From Hymenolepis diminuta (taxonomy: Eukaryota > Platyhelminthes > Cestoda > Cyclophyllidea > Hymenolepididae): a DNA stretch of 64,000 bases. Made by a program: the position numbers and the translations under genes. The number at the start of each line of letters is the position of its first letter. Within the stretch, counting starts at the first letter, position 1. Shown here piece after piece: positions 24,771-35,960 of the stretch. The notes below the pieces were generated by a model. It saw only the letters and a list, made by a program, of their open reading frames with translations. It searched no databases and was not told the origin of the DNA. Location: contig CAADRB010000043.1 of NCBI GenBank assembly GCA_900708905.1, forward strand, positions 133,514 through 197,513, read 5' to 3'.

Positions 24771-27120
24771 TTGATTTTGAATGAAAATAATAGGCCTTTC
24801 CCAACATCATAATGTGCAAAAAAATTTTAAAGAAAGTTTATCGATTTCGTAATTTTAAAGCTTATTTACAGCCTACAATAAAAAATCAGATGAGTGCGCA
24901 CCGAAATCTGCCTAGAAAACTTTTATGATGTCATACTATGAAAAGTCAATTTAGTAAAATAACCTACCATGATGGAATAAGGAGTAAAATTTTTGTTCGA
25001 AGAAATTAATGTATAATATATTATTATTATCCATATTAAGACAAAAAATTATCATTTTAGTTATGAAAAGCAACTGACATGGAATAACAGAAGGCTCAAC
25101 AAATGATAAGGAAGAGGGATCAAAAAGACAGAGAGAGCAACTTCAAGGTATCAAAGAGCCTTGATTCATTTGATTTTGGACTAGCGTTGTGCAATATTTA
25201 CTGAATGGGTAGTTTACATTCCAAGATTCATATTTCATGATTCGCTCTCTGGATTGCAGCAACTGCTTGTCTATGATATTCCATGCTTATTAGCTATTAG
25301 CATTATTTAATCAAGAAGGATCGGTCTTACCGCTTCACCTCATTTTTTCTGATGCTTGAGAAGATAAACGATCTCATAATATATTCCGCGACTTACAGTT
25401 TTAACATAGCAGGAATTAAATAAAATTTCTAGGTGGAAACTTACATAAGCCTTCCCGATGAGTAGCTTCTCTATTCTCCTTAAGAGTATTACTAAATGCT
25501 TTGAATCTCTAACGGCATTAAGTCCCTTTACGGTTAGCTGGAATGAACAAAACATTGCCTACATTTTAAATGCACGCTGCCACAGGCTTTTAAATAGTTT
25601 CTACTTAAAACGTTAAGTAGCAAACTTTCGTTGTGGGAAATTTAATGAGCTTTGAAAGAATTTGGTTTTGTCAAAATAACATAATTTTGGATAAAACTGA
25701 ATTATTTCCATCAAAGAAAAATTAAATGAACAATTTATTATCAATTAATCATCAGATCTGCACATTCGTTAAAGTGCGCTAAATTACATTATGGTCATTT
25801 TGGAGACCAATTCGTCATAAAGATAATAAGTAGTATTTTTCTTTAAAACGGAAAATCAGATAATATCGCGTCAAATTTCTGAATCGGATCCGTAGACCAT
25901 TTCGTGTTTGGAATTTGAAGCAACCAGATGTTCTTATATAGCAAACCCTTCTTTAGCCAACACCAGTAATGCCCGCTTTAAAATTAGAGTAAATTAAATA
26001 ATACAGTGATTTGTGAGATGAGTGAATAAGAGGACAGTTATTTTCTTTCTAAATCTTTAACTAAATTCTTCGTGTTTTTTTTTTCAAGTTATCATCATTA
26101 ATTATAGCGGCAAATAGCACTAAATACTCAAAAAATATTAGTTATAGAAACAAAATTAAAGAAAACTTTCTCTTCAATTTTGACTAGAGTACTAATCTGC
26201 TTGGACAATAAATATTTGTGCGTGCTTACAAAATGTTTTACCATTTTAAGTTCCCAGCATTTTAAACATTCCACCTTTTTACTATATCTCTGAAAATTTA
26301 TCCTTTGTTAAATAAGCATCTCCCACACTATTGTAATCCGAGCAAGTCTAATTTCTGTCCATTTGATCTATCTGCACGCTGACTATTGCTAGGATGCAGT
26401 TGACTCTGACCTGGAAAGAGAGAGAGAGAGAAGACAGAAGCATAGTTGCTGCGTGGCACTTTATTAACATCATAAAGACAATATATATGAGGCTTGGAGA
26501 TCAAAATAAGATCAGTCCGATAACAGTTGTTGATATGACCAACTGTAAAGCTATCAGAGAGGCGTGCAACCGTATATTGGCAATTTAGAGATAGAAACGG
26601 AACATAAACATTACACCTTTGAGCCTTGTTTTGTCGGCTTCCTATCATTATTAGATTATCAAATATAGAATTAGGCATAAGTGAGTATTCTCGAACTTCG
26701 TTTACTCATAAGAATAGGGGAAATTTTCATAGTTAATATCAAAACTCAAATTAGTTCAAGGTTTAGGTTTCAATTTCTACATCTTAGGTTATTTAGGAAG
26801 GAAAACTAATTTACTCAAACGTTTATTTGATGCGCGTGAACAAATATCATAAAACAGAATAATCAATCGTATAATTAATCAGATAAAATGAATAAATGAA
26901 TCTATTTAGGACTCTCATTGTTAAGTTATCCATCTGGTAGTAATTAGAAAATTAGCAAGTATAATTCTTTATTCCTCGTTATTTTAAATTTTGAATGCAA
27001 AAGATTTTTCTCAGGAATTATTTTTCCAAACAAATCAGGGGACATTTTCCATAGTTTACGCCCAAAGTCCGCATTTTTAGGAACGTTTTCATTTCTAAAT
27101 GATTTATTATCACCGCTGGC
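24771..27120. other. Intergenic, upstream of the secreted-protein gene
   Basis: AT-rich with no recognised gene. A (GA)n tract of about 20 bases lies at 26418-26434, inside two antiparallel open frames (26328-26678 minus and 26394-26588 plus) that have no protein features. Confidence 0.4.
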
Positions 27121-27122
27121 TG

Positions 27123-27129
27123 TATATAT
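27123..27129 (+). promoter_or_regulatory. TATA box of the secreted-protein gene
   Basis: The sequence 'tgtatatatgcccgccc' places a TATA-like heptamer 58-64 bases before the start codon at 27187. Initiation about 30 bases downstream would leave a short 5' UTR of about 30 bases. The GC patch right after the box is typical of core promoters. Confidence 0.5.
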
Positions 27130-27186
27130 GCCCGCCCACTTGGAGAATTATAACGCATAATTGTTTTCCCTTTAAAACTCTACATT

Positions 27187-28746
27187 ATGTTCCTCGGAAG
27201 AATCTCCCTTCTCATTCTTGTTCTCTTTTCAGTAGTCATAGCCCAACTCTTTGACGATATGTCCTATCCCGAGTTGGACTTTGCGAATTCTTATTTCAAC
27301 GACGATACTGATCCCTATGAACAAGATTTTGGTGAAAGTGATTTTCTTGAGGAAGATGACGAGGATGATAAACAAGGATGGACAGTTGTGAGTGAAGATG
27401 AAGTAGCAGATCTTGTTGGAAGAATTGAAGCCGCCGAGAGACACGAGCAATTTGCAATGGATGCAGATCATCGTTCAATGGTTGTCACTGCGACTACTGA
27501 AGAGATTCCCACTGCTACTGCCGAAGAATTGGAAAATGAAGGGGAAGATGAAGTAGAAGAAAAAAGCACTACGACACCTTTGCAGACCGTTGCGTCCCTA
27601 TTTTCTCATTTATTTTCTACAAGCCCTAGTAGGAATGATGAAATTTTAGAGACAACAAGAGCAGATGCTACAGAATCAGAGAGCCAAAATGCGAAAAGAG
27701 CAAGTTTGAACACAGAAACTGAACTATCAAAAGCAGAAGAACTGACAGATTTCTCCACAACAGAAGGGGAAACTGTCAAATTGGAGCCAGAAACTTTAAA
27801 ACCAGAAGAAGTGATAGAATCTGAGAGGGAGACTCCTAAAATTTCCAAGCCAGCTGCGAATATTGAACAAAAGTCAATAGAATTAGACGAGGAGACTTCA
27901 GATGCAGAAATGGCAATCACCAAATCGGTAGAAGAGATGATAAATATGAAAACGGAAGAGTCTAAACCAATAGAAATTACCGCAGAATTAGAAAATGTGG
28001 ATGAGAAGTCAATAGAAATGGAATCAGATTCATCAAAATCGGAAGAATTATCATCTGCTTTAGAAACAAAAACAATGCAACATTTGGAAGACACAGTAAA
28101 GACAGGAGGAACCTCTCCTGTGGAGATTAATTCACAAGCTCCCTATTCAACGGAGCAAGAAGCAGAGTCAAAAATTCTGAGGGCTGAAGATGGTACATTT
28201 TCATCGTTGAAGACTGAAGTTCCGAGTACGGAGGAGACAGTTAAGGCAAAAACTTCAATATCTGAAGAAATTAAATCGAAATCAAAGACAGAATCTTCAG
28301 AGATAATTAAGCCCAAACAGGAAGATGAGACAAAAATTCTGAAATCTGAAAAAACTGAGACAGTTCCAGAAGCCACAAAAACGGAAGAAACAACAAAAAA
28401 TCCGACACTGGAAAAAACTACCTTATCGTTGGAGAAAGAATCTTCAAAACTTAATGAAGTGACAGAAGAAACTGAGGAAGAAATTCAGGAAAGAGAATTA
28501 ACAGTAGAATCAACTCTTGAGACGACGCGGGTGACTGAAATTCTGAGATCGGAAGAAATAAACACAGAAAGCAGAGAGCCACTACAAGAAGAGCTGATCG
28601 TACCTGCACAAACGGCCACAGTAAACAACGAAGAACTTGCTACATCGACTCAAACTGCAAAAGAGAATATGCAAAGTCCGAACCAAGAGGAGACTTCGTT
28701 AGAAACTACAGAAGAGATAAATGCTACTACTACGGAATCCCTATAA
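27187..28746 (+). CDS. Secreted acidic Glu/Thr/Ser-rich protein, 519 residues, single exon
   Basis: I do not recognise a family. Residues 1-19 form a clear signal peptide: a short basic start ('MFLGR'), a hydrophobic core ('LLILVLFSVVIA') and a likely cut before Gln-20 or shortly after. Residues 20-90 are very acidic, with runs such as 'EEDDEDDKQGW'. From about 100 to the end the protein is low complexity, built of Glu, Thr, Ser, Lys and Ala with recurring pieces like 'SEETET', 'KSEE', 'TTES' and 'LETT'. I see no cysteine, no membrane span after the signal and no GPI-type hydrophobic tail. Expected properties are disorder, secretion and heavy O-glycosylation on Thr/Ser, as in mucin-like matrix or surface-coat proteins; that role is inference. 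An intron-free 1.56-kb frame in such AT-rich DNA is very unlikely by chance. Long minus-strand frames inside it are composition shadows. Confidence 0.85.
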   Translation: MFLGRISLLILVLFSVVIAQLFDDMSYPELDFANSYFNDDTDPYEQDFGESDFLEEDDEDDKQGWTVVSEDEVADLVGRIEAAERHEQFAMDADHRSMVVTATTEEIPTATAEELENEGEDEVEEKSTTTPLQTVASLFSHLFSTSPSRNDEILETTRADATESESQNAKRASLNTETELSKAEELTDFSTTEGETVKLEPETLKPEEVIESERETPKISKPAANIEQKSIELDEETSDAEMAITKSVEEMINMKTEESKPIEITAELENVDEKSIEMESDSSKSEELSSALETKTMQHLEDTVKTGGTSPVEINSQAPYSTEQEAESKILRAEDGTFSSLKTEVPSTEETVKAKTSISEEIKSKSKTESSEIIKPKQEDETKILKSEKTETVPEATKTEETTKNPTLEKTTLSLEKESSKLNEVTEETEEEIQERELTVESTLETTRVTEILRSEEINTESREPLQEELIVPAQTATVNNEELATSTQTAKENMQSPNQEETSLETTEEINATTTESL

Positions 28747-29560
28747 ATGCAGAAAGAATGGCGTCTCCTTGTAGGTACAAGTATTATATGGTTTGAATTT
28801 TCTGGTTTGATGGAAAAAACTGTCCCTTTATAGTTTATAATGGAATTTTTTCGAATTTTATGTTCGATCATTTCTGTCTTACAACGTTTTTACTTAATTA
28901 GTTTGACTTGCAACTGTTATCATCCGGAATCAATTAAAAAAAATTTTAATTTGTGAATTGGTTTAACCTTTTTTATGAGTTAATCAGATTAAATTTAAAG
29001 CCCGTGATTTGTTTTAATACATCTTGAGGCAGTATTAAACATGCTAATTAAGCGTTAGTGTCCAAACAGGAGTAAATCAATGAATTTTAACGATCACTGC
29101 AACCCACGGAGTTTGCTTCCAATCTCTTTTAGTACGCCATCGAGTAATTGTAATAATATTAAGTCTACTGGGATAAATCAATCGAATAGAAGAAATAAGT
29201 CCAGTCATTAAGGTCGCCAGATCAGTTTGGAGGTGGCAGGCAAGCCACCCCAATTTATTAATAAGTAAATTAGGTTTATATGCAAAAAGTTTCTTCATTA
29301 GACGTCAGTCATGTCTCGTCATCGATGTCTCGGCATGATGATTGACATCTGTTTAGGTATCTATGTTCAGACACGCAAACACACAGCGGGACTACCTGTG
29401 GACACTATATTGGAGATCTTATCCCCAGTCAGTCATTTCTAATTGCCATGTGTTGATAGACATCTGCTGGTTATAGCAGTAATAAAGAGTTCAAAATGAA
29501 AAGGAAGGCAATGTTTGGTTGCTTGAGGATTTTGTAGGCCTTCGTGGCAATGTAAGGGGA
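28747..29560. other. 3' flank of the secreted-protein gene and intergenic sequence
   Basis: No canonical AATAAA was seen in the first 300 bases after the stop codon, so a variant signal must serve. The frame at 29077-29298 on minus has no family likeness. Confidence 0.35.
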
Positions 29561-29569
29561 TACACTTAT

Positions 29570-29810
29570 TAACAATCCAAATAATCTAGAGAAAAAATGT
29601 TAGTTCTATAAACCATTAGGCGTTTTGCCCTGATGAATCTAAAGTAAACTAAGTTATCAGCCTCGCCAATTAGTACATAGGCACTTGCCAGCATGCAGCC
29701 AACATGGGGTTCAGAGAGCCAGTGAGAAGGATTTGATATGTAATCGATTACATCATGATCCCTGAGACAGAAGTAGTCATCGTAGCACTGTTGAAGCCTC
29801 CTTTCACATT
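29570..29810 (+). repeat. Repeat R3, longer copy
   Basis: The part at about 29605-29665 ('taaaccattagg', 'atgaatctaaagtaaacta', 'agttatcagcctcgccaa') matches 30173-30237 ('taagccaccagg', 'agaatttgaagtagacta', 'agctagcagccttgctaa'). Downstream of the shared part this copy continues with 'gtaatcgattacatcatgat', a near-palindrome. Type of element unknown. Confidence 0.45.
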
Positions 29811-30164
29811 TTCTTTTTTCTTACTTTTATAGATCTCTTTACCCTATCGTTTTATATTGCCTTGTCATAACATGTACTCCAGTAAATCTTTATTTATACC
29901 ATGCTTCCTAGAACTCAATAGGTACGCAAGAGGATGTATATCTGTTATTGAGTAAACAAGTCTAATTGCGTATTCTAAATGTTATTTGACTGAAATGACT
30001 GAAATCAGCATGTCTTGATATAAGCACTAAAAAGATCCGATAACTGGAGAAGAGAATAGATAACAATCTTGACGTTCTTCGTTCTCATTTAAATTTGATG
30101 CAAAAATTTATCGGTTTTTGCGAGAGAGTTAGAAACATATGGACGATTAATCTAAATGGGATAT

Positions 30165-30260
30165 TTTCAATACTCTAAGCCACCAGGTTGGTTGTTACTG
30201 GAGAATTTGAAGTAGACTAAGCTAGCAGCCTTGCTAAAATCCAAAATCAATGTCCGGGAA
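30165..30260 (+). repeat. Repeat R3, short copy
   Basis: Partner of the repeat at 29570, about 570 bases away in the same orientation; only the shared block of about 65 bases is clear. Confidence 0.45.
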
Positions 30261-30379
30261 AAGCAAATTTAGACATCACGCGAATGATTTTTGAGATAAT
30301 GAAAGGTTAAATGCTAATAAATATTATTATGTGTGAGATAAAGGATCGACATCATGAGTAATGGGCGTATAATATAATC

Positions 30380-32560
30380 TGTTTGTTTGCCTTGTCGGTG
30401 TCGAAACAGTGCCTCCACCTCTCATTTACCAAAATGGGCTTATTTAGTAATGAAATTTCGACTCGAAACTTGATTCAGTGTTCCATGGGGAGTCTTCTCT
30501 CATACCAACAGTCGTCCCACCTAAAGGCAGTACTGATAAGATGTTTCCAAAAGTTGAAAAATTCGATTGATCTAGTATTGGGTATTCTGGTCGAAAGCTG
30601 ACAAAACCAGTCAGAAGAGCACCACGGACGAGGTTAAAATTCAAGTGGGAATGGTAATAGGTATGGTAAACCTATCTCGATTTATGCATCAACTGTTCAG
30701 ACTATCACTGCTTCTTATACGATAGCAACAATACCTACTACGACTACAACTACAGCTAATTCCTCAATCATTCCTTTTGCAATCACAACAAATAATTTAC
30801 CTACTATGGTTATGTCTGCCGTTGCTTCAACAATGAGCTCTGTTATTACCACACTACAGTGCTGAAAAAATCTATTGGTCCATAGCTAAGCCTATTCCTT
30901 TAACATCGACCACAACAAATTTGCCTATTACAAACGCCTATACATTTGCTTCAACAACTTGTATCACGGCAATGCATCCTGTTACAGTTGGAACAACTAG
31001 TAAGCCGGTGACGGAGAATGATGACGATGACGATTCACACTGGGTGGTTCACGTCAAACCATGGTGTATACGATTCCTCCAGTTAGGCCATAAACACCTT
31101 CAATCATTTTAGCAACTAGATCTTAAACTGCAGTGGATGGTGATGAAATTTTTAGGCACAGAAAAACGACTTCAGTGACTGATCTAATGGTGCGTGCATA
31201 GAGAAATCATAAGGGAACGCGCAAAAAAATTAAACAGTTATTAAAAGATAATAAGATGTCTGAAGAGAAATCTGACAAATTTGCGTGATAAAGACTGCAG
31301 ATTAGGTGAAAAGAGAGAGTGAAAGAAAAAGAAATGACCGACATGGAGTGAGTTAGATTTGCAATACGACCTGAACATAGGAGAAATATAAACAGAAAGC
31401 CGCATAGATTGGGAAGGGGATTATGAATGGAAGGAAGAAGATAGGGACAGATCAGAAACGGACCATGACAATGATCGTGAAAGAGATTACAGACGAGGAG
31501 AGAATAAGTGGAGAAACAAAAGATCAGGGAAGGAGAAGATGACTGGGATGGACGCTAAGAATCAGATGATGAAAGGAAGATCAAAGAAGGAGGAGGACAG
31601 GTAAAAAGATGATTGAGCTTATCATCCAGAACACAATAACGAATAAGAAATTATCTGAGAGATGAAGGTGAGAATGAGCGGGATAGGACAAACACAAAGA
31701 TGATTGGGATGAACTTCTAAATGAACATAAAGATAGGCCGGGAGAAATCAGAAAGGAGAGGGAGAAGAAAAAGGAATAATGGCAGACAACATCAAAAGAG
31801 AAACCAATCAATGAGGAAGGATGATGACGAGATCCATGGGCGCTGCGGAAGAGATGAAAACAAGAAACGTGGAATATCACTTTATGAATTAAAGGATCGA
31901 AAAGAAGACGCTCAAGGCACGAAAGCGATGCTAATCATCACATCCAATCGGAAAAGTAGAAGAAAAATAGGAGGGGTGTATCAGATATACAATCAAAAGA
32001 TGGGAAGAAAAGAGAACAAGTAGAGAAACTAATGGGGGAGGACATGACAGATCGAAATTTGAGTTCAAGGATAAGAGGTAAGGTAGACCACACAGTGAAT
32101 TGAACATTTGGAAGAGAAACTAGTTCAAATTCTGAGGTAGAATTTAGAAATTAATGTTGAGGTGAATCCCATTGCTGTTATTAAGCCGACAAAAGTCGAA
32201 CATCGAGATTAGAGGAAGATGGTAAACATCATAATTGATCAGAACTCAAACGACGGAATAAAAGTGAAAGCAAAGCGCATTCAGGATTTGAAAACTGAAA
32301 ACAAAGTTCAGAAAGTTGAAGAAGTTGATAAAAGGAAAAATCGATTTGAAATTAAGGGTAAATCTCCAAGGAATTTGCGTTCACGTTTGGAAAGTGAAGT
32401 GAATAAGCGATCGGAATCGCAAATTGATACTGAGAACCGGGAGAGATGAAAACTGAAATTTAAAAGAGAGGACAGCCGACAATACTCAAAAGATCGAAAG
32501 AGGAAACCCAATAGGATGACTTCGAATGACGAAATTAGTAAGCTATTAGAGAAGAATGTC
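30380..32560 (+). pseudogene. Decayed locus: Thr-rich segment followed by Arg/Asp/Glu-rich repeats
   Basis: Over 2 kb, short plus-strand frames in changing phase look like one degraded protein. Near 30390-30640 pieces read 'VPPPLIYQNG' and 'IPTVVPPKGSTDKMFPKVEK'. Near 30690-31020 comes a Thr/Ser-rich stretch ('IPTTTTTTANSS'). At 31300-31600 the text is charged repeats ('RDRSETDHDNDRERDYRRGE'). At 31721-32023 and 32219-32449 lie frames of 100 and 76 codons, basic and acidic in alternation ('KVEEVDKRKNRFEIKGK'). The order of a proline/threonine-rich part before RD/RE repeats is seen in nuclear RNA-processing proteins, but no RRM or other domain remains to name it. Stops and shifts without splice sites suggest an old processed copy. 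Confidence 0.4.
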
Positions 32561-35500
32561 AATAATGAAAAATAGGGCCATTCAAATGCTTGCGCAAGGA
32601 GAGGAAAGAGGAAGTGACAGCGTGTTTACTTCGAGGACCACTTTGAAAATCATTCAGAAGTGGAAGCGGGGCGTGAACGGTCAGGGAAGAAACCGTGTCG
32701 TCAAGATTAATGAGTTTTTTATATCGATGTATTTGGTCAAAGTGGGTCCTCTGATTGTGCATCTGGTTTGATGATCAAAATGAATCACTTACATTTCTCT
32801 CAATAAACAAGTACGATAAATTAAACCTTAACTGTTGTGAGGAATTTAACAGCTGTTTGATTAAAATGACGAACAAACGTTTAAATCTAAGATAGACGTT
32901 GGACAGAGAGATGTAGTTTAACACTGGCGCATAATGAGGGGAAAAGTGTGCAAAATTTGGAGATGTCTCCTAAAATTGAATGGTGATCTGTTCCATTTAG
33001 CTTTAAGACGCTTCTATATTAGGATATTTGAAGTAATGAAATTCTCTCAGATCTTAGATTAAAGGTTGCTAATTGGAAAATTACATTGGCCACAGGTTCG
33101 TATTCACTTTAATCTCGGATCATTGCTAAGACGTTAGGAAGCTCGGCTCTCTAATTGCACAAGTCTCCCAAATTTGATAGTTGTCCCAGTTCTATATTCT
33201 TAGCTTCAGGTCCGCGTACTGATACAGTTAAATATTGCAGTCAGAAAAGTTATCAAATATTCATTATAATTTCAGTGATTACTTTAAATGGCAAAAACGA
33301 CTATTTCTTCAGATGGCCGATGGAAAATTATGTCTGTTACATATAAGAAAATAATATTTTTCTCAAAATAATTCTTATATGTAAGATTCTTTATTTTCCA
33401 CCTTTTAATTCCTGCTTTTTTTAATTCCCCTTTATTTGAACGAATTTATTTACATTACGTTTGTAAATGGCGTATAATATAAATTGACCTATCGATACGA
33501 AAGCGTGTGTCTTGTGTTGATACAGTGATTTGGTCGTTTTGTATTGTGGTGTTGCCGGGTTGTGTTTGTAACTAATGCAATGTCTTAGGGGATCAAAGAG
33601 TCCGTTACAGTATCCCACAGAGAAGAGCAAATTTTAACAATATCATAACTGACTTATTATCTTTCTGTACTAATGCAACATTTCAACCCATGCAAGCAAA
33701 GAAATCGAGATATGAATGAAATGGCAAATCCCTGCCCTTAGCATTACATTTCATTTTTTTATTTTTGACCATCTTCATTTTCCTTAAATATGGTTTAAAG
33801 AGTATCATGCCACTCTCAGCTCGCTTTGACGAGATTGAAAAAGAAGGAAAATAAAATCAACAAAGTCCATATTTTATTTTCATTTCGCCATCTCATCATG
33901 AGAGCCTTTATGCGATGAAATGTTTTTAACTTTTCTCCCGACTAATTCTACAACATAATCCATTTCATGTGAGGGATATGTTGCTATGTAATTATCTCCT
34001 AGTTTATAAAATTAACACTGATTAGCATGACGTAGCACCGGGAAAAAATTAGTAATAATATCTTCTTTATTGATAATTATCCTCTTTCTATTAAATAAAA
34101 AATCAGAATTCGTTAAAAATGTCTCAAGAAATGTTTTCTTAGCTAATATTTTACATGCTACAGCGAACATTTGCTGCACCAAGAAAATTCGCAGATGATG
34201 ATCAGGAAACAACATAAGAGACAAGTGTGAGTATTTACGCCTCACCCGAAATTTTAAATAGTGAAAATGATAAGGAAATGAGATAATTAATTTGACATAT
34301 TAAAATTTAATTATCAATTTAATTCCATTTAAGTGATTATTAGAAATTAAACGACATTCTTGCTGTACTGAAGAAAAGCAAAACAAATTTTCTGCGTCGC
34401 TTGTCCTATTCTTAAACGGAGATAAGAATCAGAAGGAGCACTATATCCATTCAAAATAACTTCATTAGGAACCCAACCAAATTATGAATCGAGATACCCA
34501 CCTAAAAAGTAATGCAACTTTCAGAGAATCTGACAATTTTTTCCCTACTCAAACGACCAAGATTGGGGAGAAGAGGAATGAATGTATCAGTAAATTATAA
34601 AGAAATAAGATAGGATGAGAGAAAAGAGTAGGAAGAAGAACAATTGGTCGGGCGAGTAGGAGGGGGGGGGGGAATAATAGTCAGCACAGAGTAATTATAA
34701 GTAGCAATATCTTAAACTGGCCAAACTAAGGTACGCAAAGTGGAGATAACTATTTAGCAACTAACAAAATATTTATCTGGCAGATAGTACAGTGCTGACA
34801 TATTAGTCAACATTTGCATTTGATAGAATGCTAAAGGCTTCTCTAGCGAGAGAAAGGGCAAAAAAGAGATGTAGATAGTCTGTTCTTAAGAGATCAACAT
34901 TCAAGAATGATTGCAGATGCAAGTCTACACCTGCGAGTACTAATCGATAATCAAACCCAGACTGTAAATGAGATTTGGCGTATAGTTAATCTGGATTTTG
35001 AATATACAGATGAAGTTTAGCCATAAAGTACCAAGAAATAAATATTATTTTTCTCTGTAACTCCAAAGGACGGGACATATTTTGTAAACAGATGGGAAGA
35101 TCGACATGCTTGGAGGAAAGACAACAAATTGGATACTTAGAGGGAGATACCATTGAAAGCGAAATAATAGTTGAAGGCATCAGTACAGATAAGTATTGGA
35201 GTACAAAATGATCATTCAAATTATGAGAGAATTTGTAATTACACCTTGTAGGCATAACACGCTGTAATGCACTTAGAAAGAGAAAGCGTAAATATTATAA
35301 CTTTTTCACCTAAATTAAATACGTAGAATACATAAATCAAACTTTTCTAATGTAAATACAACTTTCTAATAATTCTCAACTTTTTAATTCTTATTGCTAT
35401 GGTTATGTACCTAATATACATATTCTGGTAAGCATACACTAACCAAAATTTCAACAATTTACATGCACTTTACTGAAGTTCAATTTAGTGTTGATATTTC

Positions 35501-35630
35501 CTCGCCACACCCGAGACGATGTAGTACAGATACCAGTGGACACGGTGTAGTTTCGTCATCGAAATATTTAGTAAACAACCATACAGTACTAAAACGGCAC
35601 GAATTCTTGAGTATTGGAAATCATTATATA
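32561..35630. other. Intergenic, no gene recognised
   Basis: AT-rich with scattered short frames. A run of eleven G (34662-34672) is the only striking composition feature. The piece at about 33330-33400 has near inverted copies of 'ttacatataagaaaataat' and 'attattcttatatgtaag'-type sequence, which could form a hairpin. Confidence 0.4.
33335..33385. repeat. Short inverted repeat (hairpin)
   Basis: 'ttacatataagaaaataat' at 33338 faces 'aaataattcttatatgtaag' at 33365, a near-perfect inverted pair with an arm of about 17 bases and a small loop. It could be an extruding palindrome or a remnant of a tiny inverted-repeat element; no gene lies next to it. Confidence 0.5.
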
Positions 35631-35637
35631 TATGAGG

Positions 35638-35960
35638 TTAAACAAATGAAGTAATAATATAAAAATTTAAAGAATCAGACCAGCAAACCACTAAAGATTG
35701 CTCTCCCCTCGAGTGAAGCCTGTGAGAGAAGCATTTGAACTGATAATTCAAAATGAGAATTTTGAAGGATGAATCCCTCTGCCTCTCCGAAATCTCTCTC
35801 CACGTCATCACCAATCGCTGAAATTTGATTATCTCGTCCTCATAGTGATGTTTGAAATTGTTAACCTTACTGTAACCCCAGGGTCTCTGCAGATAAACAT
35901 CAAGTATTCTCAAGTGGTCTATTTTATCGATCGGAACAAGCTACTTGAGTGTACTTCAGA
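35638..35960 (-). pseudogene. Coding-like remnant, parent unknown
   Basis: The minus strand is open for 91 codons at 35638-35913. A second minus frame over the same bases reads more like real protein: 'DDVERDFGEAEGFILQNSHF' followed by 'ELSVQMLLSQASLEGRAIFS'. A short piece upstream near 35940-35990 ('QCLCNDHLKYTQVACSDR') lies in another phase. The combination suggests a decayed exon rather than an intact gene. No family recognised. Confidence 0.25.

Noticed and set aside
27606..28376. Long minus-strand open frames (162 and 77 codons) opposite the secreted-protein gene
   Set aside because: Their Ser/Val-rich readings are what the purine-rich coding strand gives in reverse; no start context or domain.
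34662..34672. G-run as a possible quadruplex or regulatory site
   Set aside because: Only one continuous run of eleven G without further G-tracts nearby; likely a simple homopolymer that may also be a sequencing-length artefact.
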